A stretch of 64,000 nucleotides of DNA, from positions 1,816,001-1,880,000 of the forward strand of contig NZ_CP092487.1 of NCBI RefSeq assembly GCF_022429565.1. Reading direction: 5' to 3'. Shown piece by piece: positions 44,686 through 53,606 of this stretch (the first letter of the stretch is position 1; every line of letters begins with the position of its first letter). A model generated the notes under the pieces. It made no database searches. It was not told the origin of the DNA and worked only from the letters and a program-made list of their open reading frames with translations. Origin of the DNA: Lutibacter sp. A64. GTDB lineage: Bacteria; Bacteroidota; Bacteroidia; Flavobacteriales; Flavobacteriaceae. A program made the translations under genes and the position numbers.

Positions 44686-47600
44686 TGGAATTAGAACAAT
44701 TAAATGCTGCTATAAAAAAGCACGATTTAGAATTGGTAATAGGACTGGAAACTCACGTTCGATTAAATACCAAAACCAAGTTGTTTTGTTCTTGTCCAAA
44801 TCAAGAAATTGAAACACCAAACACTAATATTTGTTCGGTCTGTACAGGACAAATGGGAGTTTTACCTGCCATAAACAAAGAAGCTATTACCAAGGCTATT
44901 TATTTTGGAAAAGCGGTAGAATCTTCGTTCGACAATGAAGTAATATCCTGGGACAGAAAACATTACGAATATCCAGACAATCCAAAAAACATACAAATAA
45001 CGCAATTTCACAACCCTATAATTCCAGACGGACACGTTTCTTGTTATAGAAATGATGGTTCACAATTTACTGTGAATTTAACTCAGGTTCATATTGAAGA
45101 AGATGCGGCAAAATTAATGCACGAGAAAAAAATATCGTTGGTTGATTTTAACAAAGCCGGTGTTCCTTTAATTGAAATTGTTACAGAACCTTGTATCAGA
45201 AATATTGAAGATGCTTCAACCTACGCACAATACATTCAACGTATTGTTCAAAATTTAGGAATTTCTGAAGCAAACCTTGAAAAAGGTGAATTTAAATCAG
45301 ACGTTTCTGTGTCTTTACGTAAACGAAGAACTTACGATTTAAACCCAAGAACTGAAATTAAAAACTTGAATTCGTTTAAGTTTATGGTTGATGCTTTAAA
45401 GGAAGAAATTGAAAAACAACTTAATTATTACGTTGAACATAAAGAATTTAGACCTGATCAAACCACAGTTTTATGGGATGCTGATTTAAAGCAAACCAAA
45501 ACAATGCGTAAAAAAGAATTTGAAGCAGATTACCGTTTTATTTCTGAACCAGATTTACCTTTTGTAAGCATTAAAAACGAAATTAAAGCAATTTCTGTAG
45601 ATTCAAGCGCATTGCCTTTTGCTGTTGAAACTGTTTTAATTAAAGGTGGTGTTTTACCGCAAGACGCAAAGTTTTTTACTGCCGACGCTATACGTTCTAA
45701 AGTATTTATGGACATAAATAAGGTTTTAAAAGATCCTTCTTTTGTTGCAAAAACTTTAGTAAACAATATAAAACCAGATGATTATTCAGCAATAAATAAT
45801 ATTGAAAGTTTAATAGAAATATTTCAATTATTTAAAGCCGAAAAAATTACAGCTGTATTGGCTCAAAACGGAATTACTTCGTATTTAAAAGATAGAACTT
45901 TTGATTACAACAAGTATTTTGAAGAAAACACTATTTCAGAAGATAAAATTAAAGAAGCAATACTAAAAGTAATTTCAGAAAATGAAGCTATAGCTAATGA
46001 TATTAAATCTGGAAACCAAGGAAAAGCAGGTATTTTAGTTGGTAAAATTATTGCAATTATTGGAAAAGGAGCTTCTGGAAAAGTTATTAGACAAGGTATT
46101 TTAAATGAACTAAATGCTAGTAATACAAATTTAAAAGATTCTCAAGAAGCTAAAAACAAGTTGAACGGAATTGAAGAACATACTTCAAAAGAACAAGACG
46201 AAACACTTCCTGAAATTCCTATTATAATTAAAGATACGTATAGAACGCACAAAGCTTCAGAAATATCAGAAAAAAACATCACCGAAAAAGTTACATTAGC
46301 AGGTTGGGTTTCAAGTGTTCGTGACCACGGTGAATTAATGTTTATTGATTTACGAGATTCAAGTAATGAAATTTTTCAAGTACGTTTAAGTAGAGAATCG
46401 TTTCCAAATTTAGATGAACTTGTAAAATTAAAACCAGAAACAGTAATTTCTGTAACTGGAAACATTGTGCAACGTAATGAAGACGATTATAACGCTAGTT
46501 TAAGAACTGGAAAAATAGAGTTAGAAACTTCAGAATTAGATATTTTAAATCTTTCTAAAACATTGCCTTTTGAAATAAAAAGAGCCACAAAAACTAGTGA
46601 AAATATTCGTTTTCAATATAAGTTTTTAGACCATAGAAACGATGATGTTAGAAGAGCAATAGTTAACCGTCATAAAGTAATTAAGTTATTACGTGATATT
46701 TTAGATGATGAAGAATTTTTAGAAATTGAAACACCAATTTTAACTGCAGGAACAGATGAAGGAGCTCGTGAATTTATTGTTCCAACACGTAAACAACCAG
46801 GTTCATTTTACACATTACCACAAGCACCTCAACAGTTTAAACAAATGTTAATGGTTAGTGGTTATGAAAAATATTTCCAAATTGCACGTTGTTTTAGAGA
46901 TGAGGATTCTCGTGGAGATCGTCAACCAGAATTTACGCAATTAGATATTGAAATGGCATACGCAAGTATGCAGCAAATTATAGATTTAAACACAAAAATG
47001 TTTAATGAAATAGTTAAAAAAATATATGGTAAAAAGTGGATTTTACGTCCGTTTGAAGTAATTACCTACAAAGAAGCTATGGATAAATATGGTTGCGATA
47101 GACCGGATTTACGTTATGGTTTACAAATGCAAGATATAACAAGTATTGTAAAAGATACCACATTTCAAGTATTTAGCAAGCCAATTGAACAAGGCGGAAT
47201 TGTAAAATGTATTAAAGTTTCTGCCAAAGAACAAGGCGAAAGCCGTATGTCTAAAGGTCAAATTGAAAACTTGACTGCTATTGCACAACAAAATGGTTTA
47301 GGCGGATTGGCATATATTATTGTAAATGAAAATGATTTACAATCGCCTATAATTAAATTTTTAGGTGCTGAAATTGCTGCTGGAATTATTAATGAAACCA
47401 ATGCTGAAGTTGGAGATATTGTATTTTTCTCTGCCGCGGATTACGAAACTGCAAACAAGGCTTTAGATGCTGTTAGACAAGAAATGGGTAAAATTTTAGG
47501 ATTGATAAATCCTAAAGAATTACGTCCGGCTTGGGTTGTTGATTTCCCTATGTTTGAAAAAACAGATGAAGGTAGATGGACATTTACGCACAACCCATTC

Positions 47601-48020
47601 TCAATGCCTGCAATTTATGATTTAGAAAAGCATATAAATGGTAAAGAAGACGAAATTGGAACCATAATTGCCCAACAATACGACCTTATTTTAAATGGTT
47701 ATGAAATTGGTGGAGGATCAGTTCGTGCACATAAAGCGGAAATTTTAGAGGCAACTTATAGAAATATGGGCTATTCTAAAAACGAAATGATAAAAAGTGT
47801 TGGTGCTATGTACAAAGCGTTTCAATATGGTGCGCCACCACACGGAGGAATTGCTTGGGGAATTGACCGTTTAATGATGATTTTAGAGAAAAAAGCATCT
47901 ATTAGAGAAGTTATGGCTTTCCCTAAAACAGGAACTAGTGACGATTTACTTTTTGGAGCACCTTCAAAATTATCAGACAAAAAAGTAGAAGAACAAAACG
48001 TAAGAGTTTTAAGAAAATAA
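44685..48020 (+). CDS. gatB/aspS: GatB - aspartyl-tRNA synthetase fusion
   Basis: A 1111-residue fusion. Residues 1 to ~485 are GatB: IGLETHVRLNTKTKLFCSC, DFNKAGVPLIEIVTEP, then the YqeY-like tail GKAGILVGKIIAIIGKGASG. From about residue 520 it is a class II AspRS: OB-fold (VTLAGWVSSVRDHGELMFID), motif 2 (FQIARCFRDEDSRGDRQPEF), and motif 3 (GIAWGIDRLMMIL). The synthetase is expected to be non-discriminating, charging tRNA-Asn with Asp for amidation by GatCAB; the fusion would channel that product. I recall such fusions in flavobacteria. The 3' end is repeated twice downstream. Confidence 0.95.
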   Translation: MELEQLNAAIKKHDLELVIGLETHVRLNTKTKLFCSCPNQEIETPNTNICSVCTGQMGVLPAINKEAITKAIYFGKAVESSFDNEVISWDRKHYEYPDNPKNIQITQFHNPIIPDGHVSCYRNDGSQFTVNLTQVHIEEDAAKLMHEKKISLVDFNKAGVPLIEIVTEPCIRNIEDASTYAQYIQRIVQNLGISEANLEKGEFKSDVSVSLRKRRTYDLNPRTEIKNLNSFKFMVDALKEEIEKQLNYYVEHKEFRPDQTTVLWDADLKQTKTMRKKEFEADYRFISEPDLPFVSIKNEIKAISVDSSALPFAVETVLIKGGVLPQDAKFFTADAIRSKVFMDINKVLKDPSFVAKTLVNNIKPDDYSAINNIESLIEIFQLFKAEKITAVLAQNGITSYLKDRTFDYNKYFEENTISEDKIKEAILKVISENEAIANDIKSGNQGKAGILVGKIIAIIGKGASGKVIRQGILNELNASNTNLKDSQEAKNKLNGIEEHTSKEQDETLPEIPIIIKDTYRTHKASEISEKNITEKVTLAGWVSSVRDHGELMFIDLRDSSNEIFQVRLSRESFPNLDELVKLKPETVISVTGNIVQRNEDDYNASLRTGKIELETSELDILNLSKTLPFEIKRATKTSENIRFQYKFLDHRNDDVRRAIVNRHKVIKLLRDILDDEEFLEIETPILTAGTDEGAREFIVPTRKQPGSFYTLPQAPQQFKQMLMVSGYEKYFQIARCFRDEDSRGDRQPEFTQLDIEMAYASMQQIIDLNTKMFNEIVKKIYGKKWILRPFEVITYKEAMDKYGCDRPDLRYGLQMQDITSIVKDTTFQVFSKPIEQGGIVKCIKVSAKEQGESRMSKGQIENLTAIAQQNGLGGLAYIIVNENDLQSPIIKFLGAEIAAGIINETNAEVGDIVFFSAADYETANKALDAVRQEMGKILGLINPKELRPAWVVDFPMFEKTDEGRWTFTHNPFSMPAIYDLEKHINGKEDEIGTIIAQQYDLILNGYEIGGGSVRAHKAEILEATYRNMGYSKNEMIKSVGAMYKAFQYGAPPHGGIAWGIDRLMMILEKKASIREVMAFPKTGTSDDLLFGAPSKLSDKKVEEQNVRVLRK

Positions 48021-48037
48021 CTTAACTTAAATACTTT

Positions 48038-48077
48038 AAAAGAGGTTATTGAAAATGTATTTTCAATAACCTCTTTT
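48038..48077 (+). terminator. gatCAB-aspS operon terminator
   Basis: An 18 bp perfect stem (AAAAGAGGTTATTGAAAA and its complement) with loop TGTA. Between it and 48358 no gene is seen. Confidence 0.85.
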
Positions 48078-48357
48078 TATATTTATTAAAATATTCACCA
48101 TAATATTTAGCTTATTAACCCCTTAAAATACAATTATTTATGGTAACTTTACTACTGGATTATTTATCCGTTGATGTTAATTACACTTCTAGTTCTTCTA
48201 AATGAACTAATAAGGCTTTTTAAAAAAAACCTTTCTAATTTTAACGCACTAATTATCAGATTAATGACTGATTATTAGTAAGTATTCTGTTTTAGAAATC
48301 TTATAATGATATCTTGCTTATTTCATTAATAAGTGTTGACTTCAATAAAAAAAACGA

Positions 48358-49500
48358 ATGGCTTTATTAAAAATGGGAGTTATAGGAACTTCAAAAAAAG
48401 TAGATGAAAGACGTGTTCCAATTCATCCTGAGCATATAAAAAGAATTCCTGAAAATATTAGAAAACAACTTATTTTTGAAAAAGGATATGGAAAACCTTT
48501 CAATATTTCAGATGAAGAAATATCAAATCAAACAGGTGGAATTGCAACCAGAAAAGAACTTCTAACTGAAATAGGTTCAGTTATTATTGCGAAACCTGTA
48601 TTAGCCGATTTACAAGAGTTAAAAACAGGTGGAATACTTTGGGGATATCCACATTGTGCACAGCAAATGCCGATTACGCAAACAGCTATAGATAAAAAAT
48701 TAACCTTAATTGCTTTTGAAGATATGTTTGTTTGGAATCCGAACGGACAAATGGGTAGACATACTTTTTATAAAAATAATGAAATGGCAGGCTATAGCGC
48801 TGTTATCCACGCTTTACAATTAAAAGGAATAGATGGACATTATGGAAACCAAAGAAAAGCTATTATTTTTAGTTTTGGGGCTGTAAGTAGAGGTGCAATT
48901 TATGCTTTAAAAGCACATGGTTTTAGAGATATTACTATTTGTATTCAAAGACCTGATCACGAAGTAAGAGAAGAAATTCTTAATGTGGAATATGTTCGTG
49001 TTAGAAAGGGAGCAATAAATGAACCTCGACTTGTTTTGGTAGAACATGATGGTTCAGAAAGACCTTTTTCAGAACTGATTAGTGAATCTGAAATAATAGT
49101 TAATGGTACGTATCAAGATACAGATGATCCATTCGATTTTGTTATTGAAGAGGAAAAAGCTAGTTTAAATCCTGGTACTTTAATTATTGATGTAAGTTGC
49201 GATGAAGGAATGGGTTTTTATTTTGCAAAACCTACAACTTTTAAAAATCCAATGATATCTATTGATAAAATAGATTATTATGCAGTTGATCACACCCCAA
49301 GTTATTATTGGGAAAGTGCTTCAAGATCTATTTCTGCTGCTCTAATTGTACATTTACCAGCAGTAATGAACGGCAGAGAAAGTTGGATGCAAAATAAAAC
49401 CATACAAAATGCCATAAATATTGATAAAGGTGTTATTGTGAAAGATACCATACTTCGATTTCAAAATCGTGATAAAACGTATCCACATTTGGTGATATAA
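48358..49500 (+). CDS. Alanine dehydrogenase/CEOS-like NAD(P)-binding protein
   Basis: A 380-residue member of the AlaDH/PNT family: VIGTSKKVDERRVPIHPEHI at the N terminus, a Rossmann part with AIIFSFGAVSRGAIYALKAH, and VDHTPSYYWESASRSISAAL. The VDHTPS and the AGYSAVIHAL stretch fit N5-(carboxyethyl)ornithine synthase-type members better than true alanine dehydrogenase. Expected to catalyse an NAD(P)H-linked reductive amination-type reaction; substrate unknown. It lies between two copies of the aspS 3' end, so it was probably acquired. Confidence 0.65.
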   Translation: MALLKMGVIGTSKKVDERRVPIHPEHIKRIPENIRKQLIFEKGYGKPFNISDEEISNQTGGIATRKELLTEIGSVIIAKPVLADLQELKTGGILWGYPHCAQQMPITQTAIDKKLTLIAFEDMFVWNPNGQMGRHTFYKNNEMAGYSAVIHALQLKGIDGHYGNQRKAIIFSFGAVSRGAIYALKAHGFRDITICIQRPDHEVREEILNVEYVRVRKGAINEPRLVLVEHDGSERPFSELISESEIIVNGTYQDTDDPFDFVIEEEKASLNPGTLIIDVSCDEGMGFYFAKPTTFKNPMISIDKIDYYAVDHTPSYYWESASRSISAALIVHLPAVMNGRESWMQNKTIQNAINIDKGVIVKDTILRFQNRDKTYPHLVI

Positions 49501-49580
49501 AAATTAAAATGAATAATACTTTTAAGTAACTTCTTTTGGTTTATTGAATGTTAATTATAGATTCCTGATTGATATGCTGA

Positions 49581-49699
49581 AATTTTAGAAATAAAGCTTT
49601 CCTAAAACAAAAACCAGTAAGGATTTACTTTTTGGAGTATCTTCAAAATTATTAGACAAAAAAATAGAAGAATAAAATAAAAGAGTTTTAAGAAAATAA
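49581..49699 (+). pseudogene. Decayed copy of aspS 3' end (copy 1)
   Basis: From GATTTACTTTTTGGAG to AAGAGTTTTAAGAAAATAA this matches the end of the gatB/aspS gene (47930-48020) at most positions, with base changes, an internal stop and a 1-base deletion. It has no start and no other part of aspS. The surrounding 49501-50031 has no gene; it also includes a short CTTGTCGAAG-type palindrome fragment near 49738. Confidence 0.85.
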
Positions 49700-50031
49700 T
49701 ATTTTTTAAAGCAAATAAAATCAATTTATTAAACTAAGCTTGTCGAAGTTTTTTATTATAAAAAAGCGAACAACTCGTTACATTTTAACTATTTAAGAAA
49801 GGACGAGTATTGTTTCAGAATCTAATTACACTACACTCAATTAATATAAATACTAGTAATTCAACATCATTCAACAAGCTAATTTATGAATAGTTCCGCT
49901 GCACAACTCTTTACGATAAGTACTTTTTTTTAAATTGAATTTTACAAGTTTTAATTAAGTAGTATTTTAAAATGTTATTAATTCTAAAAATCTAGTATTT
50001 TTACAGAAGCTATAATTACGATTCCTTATAA

Positions 50032-51513
50032 ATGACTACTACAAAAAAAGACAACTGGAAAATTTGTAATACCTGTAAAGGTCAAGGAAAAAAAAGGCGA
50101 AGAATTCGTAAAAAAGCACTACTAAATTATCAAAAAGCATTAGATAAATTTAATAAAGAAAATACAAACACAGCTGCTCCAAAACGACCTAGAGGTCACC
50201 TAGAAGTTTGTTCAAATTGTAGTGGATCTGGTTTAGTCCCAGCAACAAAAACTACAATTCCTAAAACAGATACTTATCCGCATATTGCAATAATAGGCGC
50301 AGGTATTGGAGGTGTAGCATTAGCGGTTGCCTGTCAACATAGAGGCATTCCATTTACACTATATGAGCGCGATAGTGATTTTGATGTACGATCACAAGGG
50401 TATGGACTTACTTTGCAACAAGCAAGCAAAGCAATTGAAGGTTTTGGACTTTTCTCTCTAAAAGAAGGTGTGGTTTCTACACGGCACGTAGTACATACCA
50501 CAACTGGGACTATAATTGGTGAATGGGGTATGCGAAAATGGTTGCAAGAAAATTCTAAAACAACTCCTAAACGAACTAATATACATATTGCAAGGCAATC
50601 GCTTCGTTTAAATTTACTAAATCAACTTAACAGTAACTCAGTACAATGGAATCATCAACTTATTGCACTAAAAAACAATAACGATAATTCTATAGATTTA
50701 AGCTTTAAAATTAATGACTCTTTTAAAAATACGAAAGCCGATTTGGTTGTTGGTGCCGATGGTATTCGAAGTACTGTCCGAAAATATTTATTTGGTGAAG
50801 AAACAATGCCGCTTCGTTATTTAGGTTGTATTGTAATATTAGGTATTTGTCCTTTAAAAAATATTGAAACAATTAAAAGTGAATTGCTAGATTGCAAAAC
50901 AGTTTTTCAAACGGCCAATGGTAACGAACGTATTTACGTAATGCCTTTTACTTCAAACACTTTAATGTGGCAATTAAGTTTTCCTATTTCCGAAGAAAAG
51001 GCTAAAAAATTAAGTGCTTTAGGCCCTTCAGCATTAAAAAAAGAAGCTTGTAAAAGAACACAATGGCACACTCCTATTCCGCAACTATTAGATGCTACTT
51101 TAGAAACTCAAATTTCTGGTTACCCAGTTTACGATAGAGAATTATTGAAACCAGAACTATTAGAAAAAGCAGGAACAATAACACTTATTGGAGATGCAGC
51201 CCACCCAATGAGTCCGTTTAAAGGACAAGGAGCCAATCAGGCTTTGTTAGATGCTTTAAGTTTAGCAAGAAACATAACTACTGGTTGTAGCCCTTATATA
51301 AATTGGAAAAAAATTGGAATTAGAAAAAGCGTTTTACAAAATTTTGAAGAAGAAATGCTAAAAAGAAGCGCTACCAAAGTAAAAGATTCTGCCAAGGCAG
51401 CACAATTTTTACATTCAGATATAGTGCTTCATAAAGGAAATGAACCTAGAGGGCGGTGCGAAAAAAATGTCTATAAAAAAAGTGATGACATTCAAAAAAA
51501 CAGGAACCAGTGA
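50032..51513 (+). CDS. FAD-dependent monooxygenase with N-terminal zinc-finger-like part
   Basis: A 493-residue protein. Residues ~10-75 contain two DnaJ-type CxxCxGxG knuckles (CNTCKGQGK and CSNCSGSG) around a basic helix. The rest is a group A flavoprotein monooxygenase: GAGIGGVALAVACQHRGIPF (FAD), GADGIRSTVRKYLFG, and GDAAHPMSPFKGQGANQALL. Substrate unknown. The final ~20 residues run out of frame into a copy of the aspS 3' end, so the natural C terminus has probably been replaced. It is accessory by position. Confidence 0.8.
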   Translation: MTTTKKDNWKICNTCKGQGKKRRRIRKKALLNYQKALDKFNKENTNTAAPKRPRGHLEVCSNCSGSGLVPATKTTIPKTDTYPHIAIIGAGIGGVALAVACQHRGIPFTLYERDSDFDVRSQGYGLTLQQASKAIEGFGLFSLKEGVVSTRHVVHTTTGTIIGEWGMRKWLQENSKTTPKRTNIHIARQSLRLNLLNQLNSNSVQWNHQLIALKNNNDNSIDLSFKINDSFKNTKADLVVGADGIRSTVRKYLFGEETMPLRYLGCIVILGICPLKNIETIKSELLDCKTVFQTANGNERIYVMPFTSNTLMWQLSFPISEEKAKKLSALGPSALKKEACKRTQWHTPIPQLLDATLETQISGYPVYDRELLKPELLEKAGTITLIGDAAHPMSPFKGQGANQALLDALSLARNITTGCSPYINWKKIGIRKSVLQNFEEEMLKRSATKVKDSAKAAQFLHSDIVLHKGNEPRGRCEKNVYKKSDDIQKNRNQ

Positions 51514-51589
51514 CGATTTATTGTTTGGAGCACCTTATAAATTATCTGATAAAAAAGTTGAAGAACAGAATGTTCGGGTGATTAAATAG
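51460..51589 (+). pseudogene. Second, divergent copy of aspS 3' end (copy 2)
   Basis: Read in the aspS frame it gives VMTFKKTGTSDDLLFGAP, then YKLSDKKVEEQNVRVIK and TAG at 51587-51589: the end of AspRS with several substitutions but no internal stop. It therefore resembles the end of another species' aspS rather than a decayed local copy. It overlaps the last codons of the monooxygenase in another frame. Confidence 0.85.
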
Positions 51590-51640
51590 TTAAATTTTAA
51601 AAAGGAATTGTAGTAAATATTAAAATCAAATAGAGGATAA

Positions 51641-52369
51641 TTATTTTTCAACTAATTTATAACCTGTATCCCTAAAGTAAGGCCAAATGCCATACCAATG
51701 TTTTTTCCCAAACACAATTAATGATTTTTGATTATTCTGGTTTAAAACTTTAGAAGCAACTATACTGTCTCTGTAAGAGTTTAAAGCATAATAATTATTT
51801 ACAGTTTCACATTTATACTTGTCATAAAATCCAGTATTAAAATCGCATTTTGATAACATAATTTTTCCTTCTTTTTTTTCTTGAGCATTAATTAATTCTG
51901 TTAATGTTGCATCCGTATGTATGTCTAATGAGTCAATACCCAGATTTTGATTACTTTGTGAAATATATTTTTCTTTTTTATAATATTTAGGCAATGACTT
52001 ATTATTCTTTGAGGTTAAATCAGTTGCTCTAAAACCACCAGTCATTTTCCTAAATTTCATTAGCAAGATTTCAAGTTCTTGTTTATTAATTGAATCTAAA
52101 TCATGTTTATAATATTTTTTATCAAGTTTAATACCTTCATAATATACTATATAACCGTTATTTTTTAACGAATCTATTATTTTTTTAACTTGTGAGAAAA
52201 ATTCAGGTTTTGCGACGTGTACCATTGGTAAATAAATAACTTCTTGATTACCTTTCTTCATTACTTTTAAACTATTATTTACATCATTTGGTGTAATAAT
52301 ATTGAGTATTAAACTACTACAACCAACAAGTAAAAAACAGCTTAGAATTAAATAATATTTACTTTTCAT
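51641..52369 (-). CDS. TraB/GumN-like lipoprotein
   Basis: A 242-residue lipoprotein (YLILSCFLLVGCSSLILN; Cys at residue 17). The mature part begins VIYLPMVHVAKPEFFSQVKK with IVYYEGI, and ends SLIVFGKKHWYGIWPYFRDT. These blocks recall the TraB/PrgY/GumN family (H...YE...GxxH), proposed metalloproteases or hydrolases acting on peptides. PrgY-type members reduce secreted peptide pheromones, which is interesting next to genes for small secreted peptides. The family call is from pattern only. Confidence 0.6.
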   Translation of the reverse strand: MKSKYYLILSCFLLVGCSSLILNIITPNDVNNSLKVMKKGNQEVIYLPMVHVAKPEFFSQVKKIIDSLKNNGYIVYYEGIKLDKKYYKHDLDSINKQELEILLMKFRKMTGGFRATDLTSKNNKSLPKYYKKEKYISQSNQNLGIDSLDIHTDATLTELINAQEKKEGKIMLSKCDFNTGFYDKYKCETVNNYYALNSYRDSIVASKVLNQNNQKSLIVFGKKHWYGIWPYFRDTGYKLVEK

Positions 52370-52425
52370 TTATTATTTTTAAGATGTGAATTTAAAAATA
52401 AACTCACATCTTATCTTTTAAAAGA

Positions 52426-52929
52426 TTATAATAATGCTTTAATAATAACATCAGCATTATCAACAATTACTTGTACAACTGCATCAAGATAACAACCTGC
52501 TTTACACCAACCACGTCCTTTTATTTTTCCCCCATTCTCATCTGTGTAATCATCATTGCATTTACTTTTACAATCTGAAATACCGCCGCTACTCTTAGAG
52601 GAATAGCTTTTTGAATTATAACCACTTAACTCTAATTCATTTTTAATTAAATTGTACAACTCATCTTTTGGTATTCCAATAAAATCAATAAGATTTTGAG
52701 ACAACTCAAAACTAAATTCTTCATCGTTTATATCTTCTAAAGTAATTGTTATAAAACCTTTTTGAGATGTTGCTTTACTATATACTCCTGGTTTTGAGAA
52801 TTGAACTTCTGTTTTCTGTATAGTTGTTTCAATTCCTTCTAAATCTGTTGATCCTTTTTCTTCTGAGCATGAGAATATTATAGATAAAATAAATACACAA
52901 CTTATAATTTTTTTTGAAAATATTTTCAT
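52426..52929 (-). CDS. Lipoprotein with Cys-rich bacteriocin-like C terminus
   Basis: A 167-residue protein with a lipoprotein signal (IISCVFILSIIFSCSEEKG; Cys at about residue 21). A central acidic part is followed by a Ser/Gly-rich linker and a Cys-rich C terminus (GGISDCKSKCNDDYTDENGG, RGWCKAGCYLDAVVQVIVDN), ending in a hydrophobic helix. No family recognised. The ~190 bp upstream leader is shared with the genes at 57096 and 58675, so it is regulated with them. Confidence 0.6.
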   Translation of the reverse strand: MKIFSKKIISCVFILSIIFSCSEEKGSTDLEGIETTIQKTEVQFSKPGVYSKATSQKGFITITLEDINDEEFSFELSQNLIDFIGIPKDELYNLIKNELELSGYNSKSYSSKSSGGISDCKSKCNDDYTDENGGKIKGRGWCKAGCYLDAVVQVIVDNADVIIKALL

Positions 52930-53122
52930 TTTAATAAATTTTAATTAGTTAATAGCGCATAATTGCGCTTTATATTTTTTTAATTTTGTGAGGAGTATTA
53001 CTTTTGCTTTACTTCCTCTTTTTGTATGTATTAGCTATGTCATAATAGTTATTGGTTTTAGGTTAAACATTTTATTTGCGTATTGTGTTCTTAAAATTTT
53101 ACAAACAGAGGATTTTTCTGTT
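52930..53122 (-). repeat. Shared leader repeat, copy A
   Basis: About 190 bp, near-identical to copies at 57363-57562 and 58900-59093. On the minus strand it contains a short ORF (53035-53070) MFNLKPITIMT, a hairpin GAGGAAGTA...TACTCCTC, then GCGCA-ATTA-TGCGC and the gene start. Likely promoter and structured 5' leader. Confidence 0.7.
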
Positions 53123-53606
53123 TAGATAATAAGGATGAGATTCCTGCTTTCGCAGGAATGACAATAAAAATGGAATTTCTGTATTGAATGAAATGAAAAA
53201 TTTAAATGAGAATTTTATTGGTTTTGCATGTTTCATAGTACAACTTTTAACTCTTTTTCAAGTTAAATTTATAAAAAAAAAAAAAATCAGCAAGTTAATA
53301 TTGCTTTATTTCACTAGAAAACAAAATTTTACGGATTCCTTTTACTTAAGTAGAAAAAAACCTTACTTAATTGCAAAAATGTAAGTTTTATTAGGAGTTA
53401 GAGTATAAATTTAGATTATTAATATGCTTAAAAGCTCGTCATTCTAAACTTGATTCAGAACCGCATCATAAGTGTCACTAATTTATATGAGAACCTTAAT
53501 CAAGTTCAGGTTGACGAAAACGTCATATTGAGCTTGTCGAAATAGATTAACTAACTAATAAACCAACTTCGACAAGCTCAGTTTGACAAACTAGACATAA
53601 TTACAA
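53123..53606. other. Intergenic stretch with palindromic repeats
   Basis: No gene is supported. It holds GATTCCTGC-TTTC-GCAGGAATGACA (about 53139-53164), other short dyads such as CTTGATTCAG / TCAAGTTCAG and TTGTCGAAAT / CTTCGACAAGCTCAG (53434-53595), and a part (about 53165-53300) that matches the region after copy C at 59225-59320. These are scattered flavobacterial REP-like elements. Confidence 0.5.

Noticed and set aside
48358..49500. True alanine dehydrogenase
   Set aside because: Core similarity exists, but the VDHTPSYYW end and overall pattern fit the carboxyethylornithine-synthase-like branch better; left as family-level call.
53184..53384. Plus-strand frame of 66 codons
   Set aside because: It includes a long Lys run from poly-A and lies in duplicated intergenic DNA; no homologous frame is open in the second copy.
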